A stretch of 64,000 nucleotides of DNA from Sclerodactyla briareus. Taxonomy: Eukaryota; Echinodermata; Holothuroidea; Dendrochirotida; Sclerodactylidae. The notes under the pieces are model-generated. The model was not told where the DNA came from. It did no database searches and worked only from the letters and a program-made list of their open reading frames with translations. Numbering within the stretch: the first letter of the stretch is position 1; each line of letters opens with the position of its first letter. Where the stretch lies: positions 1 to 64,000 of the forward strand of contig JAODTK010003421.1 in the NCBI GenBank assembly GCA_026419785.1, read 5' to 3'. Positions 25,161 to 35,499 of this stretch are shown piece after piece. Position numbers and translations under genes: made by a program.

Positions 25161-25439
25161 TCAGTCAGGCATCACTAAGCTTTTGGCCTTTTCTGGTTTT
25201 ATCAGTCCTGTGAATATCGGGCGCCACATATCTTTCTTCCCCTGTTAAGATTTCGGGATATTCTTCAATACGACGACCGGATAACGTGCTGATGTCAACT
25301 CCATAGACGTCTGGTCTATGAATTTCTGCGCGCACATTGGTTCTTGTTCTGTGTATGGTAACACAGAACAGCCCGCGCTCTAAGGGCTCCACTGAACTTG
25401 ACCCGAGCCTCTTAACTGTTATATTCTGTTTTATGATTC

Positions 25440-25975
25440 ACTAAATTAATTGATCGTCTTAATAAATCTCTAGGATCTTGACAACCAAAACAACTACGAA
25501 ATATTTCCAAATTAACCTCGACAGCGTCTTGAATCCGACAGTTTCCAGCCTTAAGGCGGGCCCCAGGCCCATCCGAATAGATTTGCACTTCGCGCTCTGA
25601 TGTGCGCTCCGCAAATTGTGTTGTGTTCTGTGGTCTGGTAACACAGAAGTAGCGCTACATCATAAGGGCGACGGACCGTTCCCTAGACCTAATCGTATTT
25701 CCAGACGTCTTTTTGATGTATGCACAAATTATATAATCGTCTCGATAATTTTCCTAAGGATCTTGAGAACCAAAATCACGACGATATTTCCAAATGGCAA
25801 CCGCGAGAGCGTCGTGAACCCGACAGCTTGGCTTCCAGGCCCTAAGGCGGGCCCCTGGACATTGAGCCAAAAGGGAACCAACCAACAAATCGCGCTTCGC
25901 GCTCGTGATGTGCGCGCTGCGCGTACTTGGAGATCTGTCTGCACATGATGACAATACAGCACGAATATCAGCCCC
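25440..25975 (+). repeat. ~290 bp local tandem duplication with CGCGCTTCGCGC words
   Basis: Two diverged copies lie head to tail. The first has aggatcttgacaaccaaaac (from 25473), cgacagcgtcttgaatccgacag and aaggcgggcccc. The second has aggatcttgagaaccaaaat (25759), agcgtcgtgaacccgacagc and aaggcgggcccc. Each then has a GC palindrome-like word (cacttcgcgctctgatgtgcgc, cgcgcttcgcgctcgtgatg). The open frames on the minus strand here (80 and 83 codons) overlap each other and show no domain. Confidence 0.65.
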
Positions 25976-28900
25976 AACAATATCTATCTTCGGCATTCGG
26001 GGAGGCTATTCAATTCCCTGCTCCACTCATTGATAATTTTGTCCCATCTACAGCGTAATGTGCCACGAAACTTTAGGCAATGGACCCCCCCCGATTGGGT
26101 GGGTGACATTGGAACTAAAAGAATAAGTTTCAAGAAAGGCCCTCTACTCATGAACCTTTGGAGAACCTGAATCGAATCAGTTTTTCTTGTCACATCGTCT
26201 GAAAAAGGTATTAGGTAATGGTTTTTCACTCAGACCAGAGGTTTTCAAATGGGAGGTTTCATTGGTGGAAATATCTGTTTGATTTAAGATTTGATGTTTT
26301 ACACTGAGCCTAATAAGTAATATCCAGGACGTTTGTTATCGATTGATTGAAAAGGCTAAGTGATTCGTTGGACCGCTACTCTCTCCCTTGGAATGTGATG
26401 GTGGCTTTGAATTCCGGTTCTTCCTTCATCACTTGGATAAAGTTTATGTTCAGCAGCATTGGTTTATGATCAAAGGTCACTCGTCTGCTTCCTTTAAATC
26501 CAGGGGTTGGCCGACCAGAGACCCCCTGGTCCCCCTATTCAGTTCTTCTCGGTGCAGAGGGTTGATGTCTAATTCGTACTAACTGCTAATCAGTTTCATT
26601 TGTTGCCTAGCTATTGTCGGTACTATTTCGAATTGGCCAATACGTTCATGATACTCTCTTGTTATTGGTGGCTCGACATTCTCTAATCACTCATTAGAAC
26701 GCTGGTAATTTCCACACCTTCTGGGTTGAGATTAACAGAAGAGACTAATGCTGTCTGGGTAAGAAGTGTATGATGGGATATATCGCCAGTTGCCTCCTGA
26801 CCTTCGCCTGAATTAAATTGGGTAAGTGGTAACTCCGTTATTCTTGTATAATTTTAATATTGACTTGGATGTGATTGGCCTCAACTATAGTGAATCACTT
26901 TAAACTATAACGGAGATTCTAAATACTTGGTCAAAAAGGCTAATGCGGATATAGGGAGCGCCGAAGATTGTGAGTTATTAGAGAATTGTCCAATGTTATA
27001 TACGGTAGCAACCCCTTTTCCCGCCAATCCAAGTGTGGAGTATTGTTAATGAGTTACAAGCAATTCCCAGTTTTCGTATGGGGAAATAGACCCGACAGGA
27101 AAGGGATTATGTATTGCATATGAGGCCTGGTATAAGGATGTTGATGCAGGGAAATGCTACTTGTAGCATTTACCTGGTTGATGTCGATTGTTTCATTGAT
27201 GCAATCAGGGTTTCTTAGTTTTCCGTACATTGTGCTGATTATTCATGGGCAATGTTGTTTCGCTCGATGCATATCGCCTGTTAATATTTTAAAAACGAAA
27301 AGTAGCAGTCAAATAGAGGATTTTTAAGGATTGGTATGAGGCTTTTCTCTGTTTGCATGAATCAAGCCTATAATAGTTTTATCGAGTGCCAACGAGGATG
27401 GTTCCTTAAGTCAGAGAGTTCGGAAGAATGGTAATGTCGGAATTGGTGGACATCCGATCAGTATACCCCCTCTAAAAAACAAAATTTCACTTTTGTTAAT
27501 AACTTTATGAAGGATAGATGGAGATTTCATTTGAATATATTCCCTCTGTAATACTGTGAATATTAATTTTCAGATATAAACTTTCTCTTGAATTTGGGTT
27601 TCCGAAGAGCAATACTGTCCTATTCATAATGTTTCGTCAAGCGGCAGACTGCAATCAAACCCCACCCATTTATTTTTTTTTTTTTAGTCATTCAGGGGTT
27701 GCCGGTCTACGATGACATTATTTCCTGAAGAAAAGATGGGATCGACTGATTGTGAACGGATTATTTAGTGGTGACATTTTAGAAACTGATTTTGAACAAA
27801 AACGTGGTCCGAATATAATCTAGTGTAAAATTTTGTGGTTTCAATATAAAATTATCAACAACGCTAATAACACAAAAAAAAGTTAGAATTTTGTAATCAG
27901 GGAAGATGAACTGTTTTCCTCCATTTGTTTCGTTCGTAATCCGGTTTGTTGAGGAACTCCTTCACATCGGGGCCAAGTGGACAACGGCAAAAATCCGTAA
28001 AAGGTGCTAATATTCCGATAGGAATCTTTTATTTGGTATATTGGTCCTAATACGGGTGTAAGAGCAACGAAATTATGACTGTCATATTTGAGTTCCATGT
28101 CTGAAACCTATACTAAGTTTTATTCTGTGCAATTTGATAATTAGAAACATTGGGAAATGGAGGAGTATGTTATGATGTTAGCATGAGATGGTATCAATTT
28201 TATCATCAACTTGTATCTTGTGAGCATGAAAAAAAAATGCAACCTAATGTTTTTCGAGCTGTGTATATTTTTCGACTCCTGAGTAATGAGTATATTCGAA
28301 TCGAATATTTCAAAGGACTGTTTGGTTATGTTGTTCCGAAAGTTATATATGTAATAATATGATATTAAGATACAAAAGTGGACCATCTTATTTTTCTCTC
28401 TTCAGATAGCACAAATTTTTGTTTACAACATGTGAAGTCTTGCGACTCCTTTCAGAACACCTGCCATCCCTCCCAGCCAAGGCCCAACCACTCGTTTTAA
28501 TGTTATGGTAAAAAACGGTTCGGGAATGGGAGTCCCAAATCAGTGTTCGGTAATTTATGCCTTGGCAAAACATTACGTATAGAGGTCACGCCCCGACCCC
28601 ATTGGTTGCGCCCCCGACTCTGGAGTTTCTCAACCACTCGGAGTTTTTCAACTATTACATAAAGGTATTACATAATGCCCCGCCCGCAAAACTAGTGGAA
28701 GGTTCAATGGCCGGAACTCTTACACGGAGACTATAATACATAAAGTACGGTATCGTATTCTTCGCTTATTATTAAAATAGGGGAGCTATGCGGAAAACCA
28801 TTATCACAACTTCATCTATGCGTAATGAAGGCAAATATTCTCGAACTTTCCACAAAGCAAATCATTGAGCATATGCCCTGCATACAATGTTCTATTATTC

Positions 28901-29195
28901 GCGAAAAAGGTGTCCATGAATTAGGTATAGTTATATACTGTTTGGATTTAGGGTGTTTACGAATAAGCGGTCGATGTCTCTCTTTAAAATATGCACGGTT
29001 GGTTGGTTTACAAATGAATTGAATCCTTGAATTATTGTGTTGATACATCCATGTCAGTCTAATATTTAATCGGTACCGAGTGTCCGGGGGCGGTGCCATC
29101 GGGTTCCCCCCGGCAATATCTCCTGATTGTCGGTAAGACACCGATAGTGCTGTTATTCGTTTTTACGGAGCGCGCAAAACATCAGAGTTGGAATC
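25976..29195. other. Non-coding stretch, nothing recognised
   Basis: A 3.2 kb stretch with no long frame, no repeat shared with the rest of the window and no recognisable element. It is AT-rich by eye, with short poly-T near 27670. Confidence 0.5.
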
Positions 29196-29204
29196 AAGCC
29201 CACG

Positions 29205-29330
29205 TAGAAAAAAATCAACCCATTGAATGGAGAATTAACCCATTGAAAATTGAATGAAGCCTTCAAAGAACAGAATCAACCCAACAAAAAAACAAACGGA
29301 ATCAGCCTATCCAAACAAGAATCAAGGGTG
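29205..29330. repeat. Short diverged direct repeats (aatcaaccca words)
   Basis: The words aatcaacccattgaa, aattaacccattgaaa, aatcaacccaacaaa and aatcagcctatcc follow each other at intervals of about 22-35 bases. I read this as a small degenerate minisatellite. Confidence 0.55.
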
Positions 29331-29764
29331 TACGTCCATATGGATCCTCCATGACCTTCAACATTAACGGATTTTGATTGTTTTGCCGTGCTCCTTTTAA
29401 GGTTGCAAGCCGCTCATGTTCTGCTGGCGGTGCGAGTGTAAAAAATCATCAAGAAGGAATCAGACCCATCAGATTTGGAATAAATATGTCTAAAACAGAA
29501 ACCGGCTGTTAAAACCAGGAGAGAGCTGTCAAGAAAAGCAAGAACGCAAACCGGCGTAGTGAATCCTTCCGCATTTTTTTTTCTTGGCCATGCTATTTTT
29601 GCTAAATAGCTCATTTTGTAGGGCAATGTCTGTACTGCGCTGTCGAGGCGAGGATGGACTTCACCTTTCAGTAGCTCTTCCCCCATCAAACCATATACTG
29701 TGGGATCAGGGGAGCATAATATGCAACGTATTGTGTGGGTGTGAGGAGGAGGAGAAGATGAATG

Positions 29765-29935
29765 AAAGGGGGGGTGGGGGGAAAGTGTGTAAATACAGTA
29801 AGTGAAGGAGGGGTGAGGTGGACGAGAGGGGAGTGGGGCAGTGTGTGGATATAGCGAGTGTAAAGGAGGGTGGCCGAGAAGGCGGAGAGTATTGAGAGGG
29901 GGTTGGGGAGTGTTAGAGTGTGTAGAGGGAAGGTA
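29765..29935. repeat. G-rich minisatellite, ~60-68 bp unit
   Basis: About three units start at 29768 (gggggtggggggaaagtgtg), 29828 (ggggagtggggcagtgtgtgg) and 29896 (gagggggttggggagtgtta). The strand is almost free of C and has many G-runs of three or more, so G-quadruplex formation is possible. No gene is seen. Confidence 0.7.
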
Positions 29936-30003
29936 AAAGAAAAGAGGACGGGTGCCAGTGGATGGGAAAAGAGGGTAGACAGTGAAAAATCAACAGTGTC
30001 TCA

Positions 30004-30194
30004 CATTAAAAATGTTGTGTTAGATTTAATAAACGATGGTAACTACACACCTATCCCGGTTGTTGTATAAGAAATTATACACCATTGTGTGAAAAGTAAT
30101 TCGTGTGAGAAATACACAAATGGGAGATATGCACAAACGATTGTGTTATTACACACACCGGGATAGGTGGGCTAGTTACACAACATTTTAGTGT
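30004..30194. mobile_element. Hairpin MITE, ~190 bp
   Basis: The left arm (30004-30059) contains aaaatgttgtgt and taactacacacctatcccgg. The right arm (30157-30194) is its reverse complement with few changes: ccgggataggtgggctagtt and acacaacattttag. The left arm carries an extra ~18 bases between the two words. There is no coding capacity. The terminal inverted repeats and small size fit a MITE; the superfamily is unknown because target duplications cannot be fixed. Confidence 0.75.
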
Positions 30195-31119
30195 AGTGAA
30201 CAACACTAACAACACCAAGGGACTATCATTTAACAGAGAAAACGACCTAAAATACAGGTATTATATCATAAGTGTAGTCGGCCTATATGGAGTCTGTACA
30301 TTTTTTGGGTTAATGATCATGAAATAAAAATCAGTACAGCGACCATATAAAAAATTCGTGTCGTGTTAACAAGTGAAATGATCCCCAAATTTGAATACTG
30401 TTTCCCCTAATCTCCATTTAATCCTTAAAAAAGACCATGGGCTACACCCAAAACAACGCACAGAAAGTGCACACCCTTTTTCAACCTGAACAATGAACTA
30501 TCCTATTGACCTATCGCAGAGTACCGTGTTTTTGCCTCTGCTGAACAAATTCAGAGAAAAACAGTGATCACTATGGCGTATGTGTGTGAGGACACACTCC
30601 CTTGTCAGCCGGACTTCCTTCAACGATCCAAAAAAATTACAACAACTTTGTGCTGCCCAAAACACCATTACGTGTAGACCTTATTATACGACACCAGATA
30701 CCGTCATTAGACAACATTAAGAGGCACCCCTGCTACTGTCTTCATGCCTCGCTTGAACAAAAAACGGGAGAAAGGGGCACAAAAGATCTTAATAACAAGT
30801 GTGATCCGATGCCATGCAGCCCAGGCGTACACTCGATGCCATGATAGACGTCTACAACGCCCTACCATTCAACCAACATCCTTTTGCTCAATTACAATGG
30901 TAACATAGAATGACAAGAGGGTGTCACCGGTTATTGAATCAAGACACGAAGAATGCCTTGAAGTAAAAACAATATATTTTGTTGTTTAAAATGAATCTGT
31001 CTTCGAAACAGTGTAGCAATTCTAATTTCTCCTATAACAAATATTCCAGACTACCCATCGGGCACGGTGGGGTAGTCCAGCACATTCACTGACCAATAGT
31101 GTTGCGACTGTATACCTTA
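30195..31119. other. Non-coding stretch, nothing recognised
   Basis: No motif-bearing frame and no shared repeat are seen. Confidence 0.5.
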
Positions 31120-31322
31120 CATAGCTTTGACGAACACCCTACTTTCAAACGGACCTTCACATAGCCTTAACGAAACCATACATTACAAACCTGACTTTCA
31201 CATAGCCTTAAACGAAACATACATACAAACTGACCTTCACCATAGCCTCCAACAAAACCATAACTATTTCAAAACCTCACCTTCACATGCCTTAACAAAA
31301 CCTACATTTCAAATGACTGTCA
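31120..31322 (+). repeat. ~41 bp minisatellite, five units
   Basis: Units start with catagc(c/t) at 31120, 31160, 31201, 31241 and 31286 (unit lengths 40, 41, 40, 45 and 37). Each reads roughly catagccttaacgaaacc, a variable middle, then caaactgaccttca. The 69-codon frame over it is a by-product and repeats S/A-LNET-like residues. Confidence 0.85.
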
Positions 31323-32230
31323 GCGAAAATACATAACAACGGGTGGCGCTACATAAATGTTCGTATTCCGATAAACGTAAATTCGCCCTCTCCTGTCGAA
31401 CTGCGGCCTCCGCCGTGGAAAAGGTCCCTGTGTCTCTAATCAGACCGTAAACCTGTCAATCGTGGCCTTAATTCCCCTCAACATCTACAGTGAATACACA
31501 ACAAATACACGCTGCAGTATGCACTACTTGCTGCCACAAATATCAAATACACACACATACAGTACACCACATTACAAAGGTGAATTCACAATAAAAATAC
31601 AACGCTAATTACAATTAAGGGCTTTGACAATTACCAATTCTAACCATTGCTCTATCCACAGTTCTTCCACACAACATAGTCAAATGTTAAATCTATGGGG
31701 AACTAGTTAAAAGGCTTTGGGGGGTTGGTATGTCGACTGATCATACCAACCCTAAGTCCTTTTTCAAGATCCACGAGAACAAACTACAATTGGCGGAGGG
31801 GAAACTACACCCTACTTGAAAATTGGGCCAAAAATCCCCAAAATGAGGAGGAAGGAGGGAAGGAGGAACACAACTACTCACAACTCATACGGAGCTGAAG
31901 TTGTCATGCATGGATATAGGATGCTAACAAGATTGCCATTGCGTCTGGTAGATGCATCAAATAATGAGGGTAACTCCATACAGAAATTACTGTATGAGGG
32001 AGTTGCCATGACTGTATTGCCACGCCCAGTCCCCACAGTATACAGCGGAAGCTGTGTACTGTACGGCACTGTTGTAGAAAACTCCTCTCCACGACTCCAT
32101 GGGCAGAGTTATCGAGACCTTTCATCTCCCCTGTTTTTGTACACCCCAATCCCTACTACAAGAGGCGCATTCCTATGTCTCCTCAGGCTACATAGTCCCC
32201 AGGCTTCCCATTGTACTCGTTAACGCAACG
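31323..32230. other. Intergenic stretch with a 135-codon open frame of unknown nature
   Basis: The frame 31816-32223 plus starts MKIGPKIPKMRRKEGRRN and has no domain, signal peptide or membrane segment that I recognise. It spans two short hairpins (aactccatacag/ctgtatgagggagtt at 31970-32000 and acagtatacagc/gctgtgtactgt at 32036-32063) and ends next to a MITE. I treat it as chance or element-derived and do not call a gene. Confidence 0.35.
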
Positions 32231-32533
32231 ACCATAATATAAAAATCAAACGAATCCACAGGATGAAGTTTGATTAAGTTCTACCGCGACTACACTAACG
32301 GGGGGATTACGTGAGATTAGCAGGAACGGTGGAGGAAGCTTCAGTTTTTAACGACATGCTCATGAAACCCACAATACTATGAAGTGTGTTATGAAATCAC
32401 ATTTGACATTACACTGCAGGGCGGGAAACAGTACCCTAAACTGGGAGGGCACGCAATCCCTCGTTAGTGTAGATGTCTCGGTAGGATTTAATCAAACTAA
32501 TCCTGTGGGATTGTTTTTAATTTTATATTTCCA
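32231..32533. mobile_element. MITE with ~70 bp terminal inverted repeats
   Basis: The left arm (32231-32302) reads aatccacaggatgaagtttg then attaagttctaccg and actacactaacg. The right arm (32458-32533) is the reverse complement: cgttagtgtagatgt, cggtaggatttaat and caaactaatcctgtggga. The match continues outward into AT-rich ends. The ~155 bp between the arms has no frame. This is a second, sequence-unrelated hairpin MITE. Confidence 0.8.
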
Positions 32534-33694
32534 AACTTCCCTTTACTAGGGTACGGAGAATAGCAGTTTGTTCAAGTATGAAAAAAAGGCTTGGTACTTT
32601 TCCAATCTATTCTCCCAGTCCATTCATCTGCTGTATTGCAGTAGAAAAAAGTAGATAGACAACAATTACAATACACCCTACTTTGGGTTATAAAACATTC
32701 TATTTGTTGCCGTTGCAGGTGGCAACGTATTATATACTCCGTAAATAGGATTAACTCAAAATAATCTTGCAAAACGTTGCTCACTGTGCATAGTCTGATA
32801 GACTATTATAGAATGTTGCAACGTTGATCAGATTTCCACCCTGCTTTGCTTTCAATCAGTAGCTTCGCCAAGGGGGGGGGGGGCAGGGGGAACGTGCATC
32901 CCTCGAAAACCTCGTCCCCCCACCCCCCCCCGTGTGCCCCTAATGACGATTTGGATTTTCGAGAGAAAAGAATATTCGGTAGTCAGTATTTCGACGCAAG
33001 GTTGAAAATAGATCTGGCAAACCATAACGAAGAAATCACAAGAAAGGCGTAGTAATTGTGCCAAATTCGCCTCCGGAATGCGATTAGTTAGGAAAGTGGG
33101 AAATGTTCGCACTTCGTGCGTGTACTAGTAGTGGACTTCGTCCTGTTGCTTCCCCGCAATCCTGGCACCTTCTATGGATATGACTACCTCATTGTCCCCC
33201 TAACTCATAATATCTGTGAGTTAAATAATGAAATTATACAAACAACGTTCTCAGGACCTTGAAAACTACAGTCAACCTCTTTTTAGTACTGAACCCTTTA
33301 GACTCCGGTCCGTTTCTCCTACTCGACCGCGCGTGCGCGAATTGGAATGCCAGTGAGATTAGGGCTATGACTCAGTGATTCGAATTGTAACGCATGTTCC
33401 TCAGTAGACTGGTTTAGAGCTAAATGTCGCAAATTTTCTGGTAAGATCAGGTTTTTCCAGATGTGTCGGGGAGGAAAACCCATGTAAAAACATTGCGCGC
33501 TTCGCGCGTTCTGGTAAACAGTAGTGTAGAGCACAAATTATTTGAATATTCTGGCCCCCCAATAAAAGTCTGGGCAGCGATAAACCCGAGCGGGTCTGGA
33601 CAAAATGTTAAAAATTTTCAACAGATTACAGAATGAATTTGTTGATCACAAATGCCCAGATTTGTAAGCTTTGTTACATGCAGCCTAAAAACGC
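32534..33694. other. Non-coding stretch with G- and C-runs and a CGCGCTTCGCGCG word
   Basis: A run of 12 G (32872-32883) is followed by C-runs (32916-32931). At about 33497-33510 lies the palindrome-like gcgcgcttcgcgcg, related to words at 25893 and 43414. The part 33190-33300 (ctcaggaccttgaaaac) weakly resembles the 25.4 kb duplication. No gene seen. Confidence 0.45.
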
Positions 33695-33843
33695 TCGGGA
33701 AGGTTCATTCAGGCCACACACGGGGGCTTGCGCAACCAAACATTTTCTTGTACGATCCTCGCCAACTATAGTGGCGCTCCGCCTGAGATGGTTTATGGTG
33801 CCCCCACCAAATGTTGTGCCCCAGTTTGAAAGTCTGATGACGC
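33695..33843 (+). repeat. GCGCCA/TGGCGC hairpin repeat family, copy 2
   Basis: Shares with copy 1 the order ttcttgtacg, cgcca, gtggcgctccgcc, gagatggt, a C-rich word, then gtttgaaagtctgatgacgcc. The copy directly abuts the C-terminus of the tyrosine recombinase relic (minus strand), and appears to have inserted into or truncated the end of that element. Confidence 0.6.
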
Positions 33844-34560
33844 CATGCTTCTCAATTGTCTTTATTAGAATCTGTTTATGGTTGCCGCTGCTGAACAGGA
33901 CGTCGAGCGTGTGCTTGTGTGCACTGTACTCATTGACATCAATGCCGGCAGCGCCATAACTGACGAGCCAACGTGCCAAAGTGTCCCTTGATTCCTGCCT
34001 ATGAGGCGATTGTGCATTAGAAAAGTTTGGTTAATTCCCCCCCTAAGGTGTATTCGTTCTGCTAAGGTAGGCTTTGAGTAAGTTCAAAGACCCCGCTGCT
34101 GGAATCCGTTGATCCATATGCAGGCAGGGCAACCCGAAATGTTCATCTCACCGGTCACGACTTCTTTGAGCAGGTGGGAATCTGATACGACTCCACTGTT
34201 TTGATAAAATGCATATATCTTCAGTCTAACGGCCTGTAGCGTTGCAGGCCGCTGGCGCCCTGTGACTAGCACATATCAGTAACAGTAAAATAGCAGCAGC
34301 GGTTTCAATGTTAACTGTTATGTAGGGAGGCAAGTATCTCAGATACGTCGAACAACCACGGAATGTCCCATGTTGGTGCGGTAGTCGGCCGAGGTGGACG
34401 CAGGTCATGGACCCCCCGTCCATGACACGCTGACAGGGGATGCGAACATACAGGACCATTTTTTTGTCCAAATTAGGCCGAGAGGGCCGATCGAGCCGTG
34501 TTAATGGTGGTATAACTAAGGTCCTGAGTTGGTACCCAGGCGGTGTCAAGAGCCCAACAC
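33836..34560 (-). pseudogene. Tyrosine recombinase core of the DIRS-like element
   Basis: This enzyme would integrate the circular DNA copy of the element. Visible in order: SYTTINTARSALSA (about 34512-34470), the block found in DIRS/Ngaro recombinases; TWDIPWLFDVSEILASL (about 34365-34315); LVTG(R)QR..TLQAVRL (34269-34220), which carries the first catalytic arginine; SRDTLARWLVSYGAAGIDVN (about 33991-33930); and SAH directly followed, after a frame change, by STRS (33925-33900), the H-x-x-R box. The nucleophilic tyrosine would lie beyond 33840, where the sequence passes into another repeat, so it is not seen. Several frameshifts exclude activity. I first considered an ankyrin repeat for 33979-33840; the H-x-x-R box and context decide against it. 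Confidence 0.75.
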
Positions 34561-34914
34561 TTGATTTATAGACGGCCGAATGGATTGATTTTCCCCTTCG
34601 CTGCAAAGCAGTCCCACCTGTTGACATACGTATTATACGGTTCCCCTGTGGTGGGTTTTTAGGACGCAATGATGATGCGGATAGTGTCCTCCGGAAGTCC
34701 CCATACGTCTGTCACTTTTCCCGGATCTGATTCATTCCACCAGTTCAAGTTTTGATGCAGAGGGTTTGTGATTCCCTGGATGGCCGGGCAACTGCAGGAC
34801 CGGTCTCCCCTTCGGTAAGAGGACCGGCATAGCTGTGGTCATGGCGAACAGCGTCGTATACATGCTGAGTTGGCAGAGTGGTACCACCATGCTACATTCC
34901 ATTGCCCGTCCCAC
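34560..34914 (-). pseudogene. RNase H end and recombinase N-terminal part of the DIRS-like element
   Basis: The 60-codon open frame (34914-34732) contains VPLCQ followed by TLFAMTTAMPVLLPKGRPVL, which I align to the PLWPTQ.W...L....LLP block that closes the RT/RNase H polyprotein in DIRS elements. A frame shift then gives GKVTDVWGLPEDTIRIIIAS (about 34720-34665), KPTT and NRWDCFAAKGKINPFGR (about 34625-34575). These match the recombinase N-terminus (I..SW...T...Y...W..F...I.PF). The direct junction of these parts with the RT fingers shows a deletion of roughly 1 kb relative to a full element. Confidence 0.6.
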
Positions 34915-34929
34915 GGTGCAAGAGCAAGC

Positions 34930-35405
34930 CCTTTAGGGAGCAAGTATACTGATAAATAGGGTCCCCCCAGAACAACTGTATAAATTTCCGACCTGTCAGG
35001 ATTCACTGGGACAGAGTAAGCGCATCAACTGATCCAGATGCAATGCTGTGCACCAATTTGAGAGCACTCTGCAATGGTCCATTTTGAAATGGTAGTATTT
35101 AACATATTCATTTAAAATTTTTCAGTTTTCAAAATCATGCGCATAGAACCATCCGACTTCTGTTGAAAAAACACATTCGATATGAATTCGCCTTGAACAT
35201 TGAGGTTCTTGTCTATACCCCGTTTGTAGCAATTTTTCAGAACGTCTGTTGTAACAAAGATTTTACTGCTTTGTTCAACGGGTGATTCACTTGTTTGTGG
35301 AATTTGATTATCAACAATGAGTTTCCTCATTGTGCTAGTTTCAATGTTGTAACCTGCTAACACATTCATTATGACTCTGTCACTGGTACTTTTCCTGCAA
35401 AACAT
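34930..35405 (-). pseudogene. Reverse transcriptase fragment of the DIRS-like element
   Basis: The open part (35405-35112) contains VLAGYNIE, then LKNCYKRGIDK and GEFISNVFFQQKSDGSMRMI. This corresponds to the RT fingers block GEFISNIF.RPKKDGS.RMILNLK of DIRS/Ty3-type elements. After a frameshift come residues like YYHFKMD (about 35085) and, further, GRKFIQLFWGDPIYQYTC (about 34995-34940), the segment before the catalytic YxDD. The YxDD box itself and everything up to the end of RNase H are absent: the next residues already belong to the RNase H end. So the fragment is internally deleted and inactive. Confidence 0.75.
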
Positions 35406-35499
35406 GTTGGTCAGTCTGCCCTACATCTGTTAACACTGGTAAGTAATGGTTTGAATACAGGAACTTCCTCTCACTATGCTTCTGCATGTTTCTTTCGTG

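Noticed and set aside
31127..31336. 69-codon frame with repeated LNET residues
   Set aside because: It is produced by the ~41 bp minisatellite; no other coding evidence.
31816..32223. 135-codon plus-strand frame as a gene
   Set aside because: No domain, contains two short hairpins and ends at a MITE; frames on the opposite strand are also open.
33840..33979. Ankyrin-repeat-like exon on the minus strand
   Set aside because: The residues around GIDVN looked ankyrin-like at first, but the preceding SRDTLARWL, the following SAH/STR box and the adjoining DIRS blocks identify it as the recombinase core.
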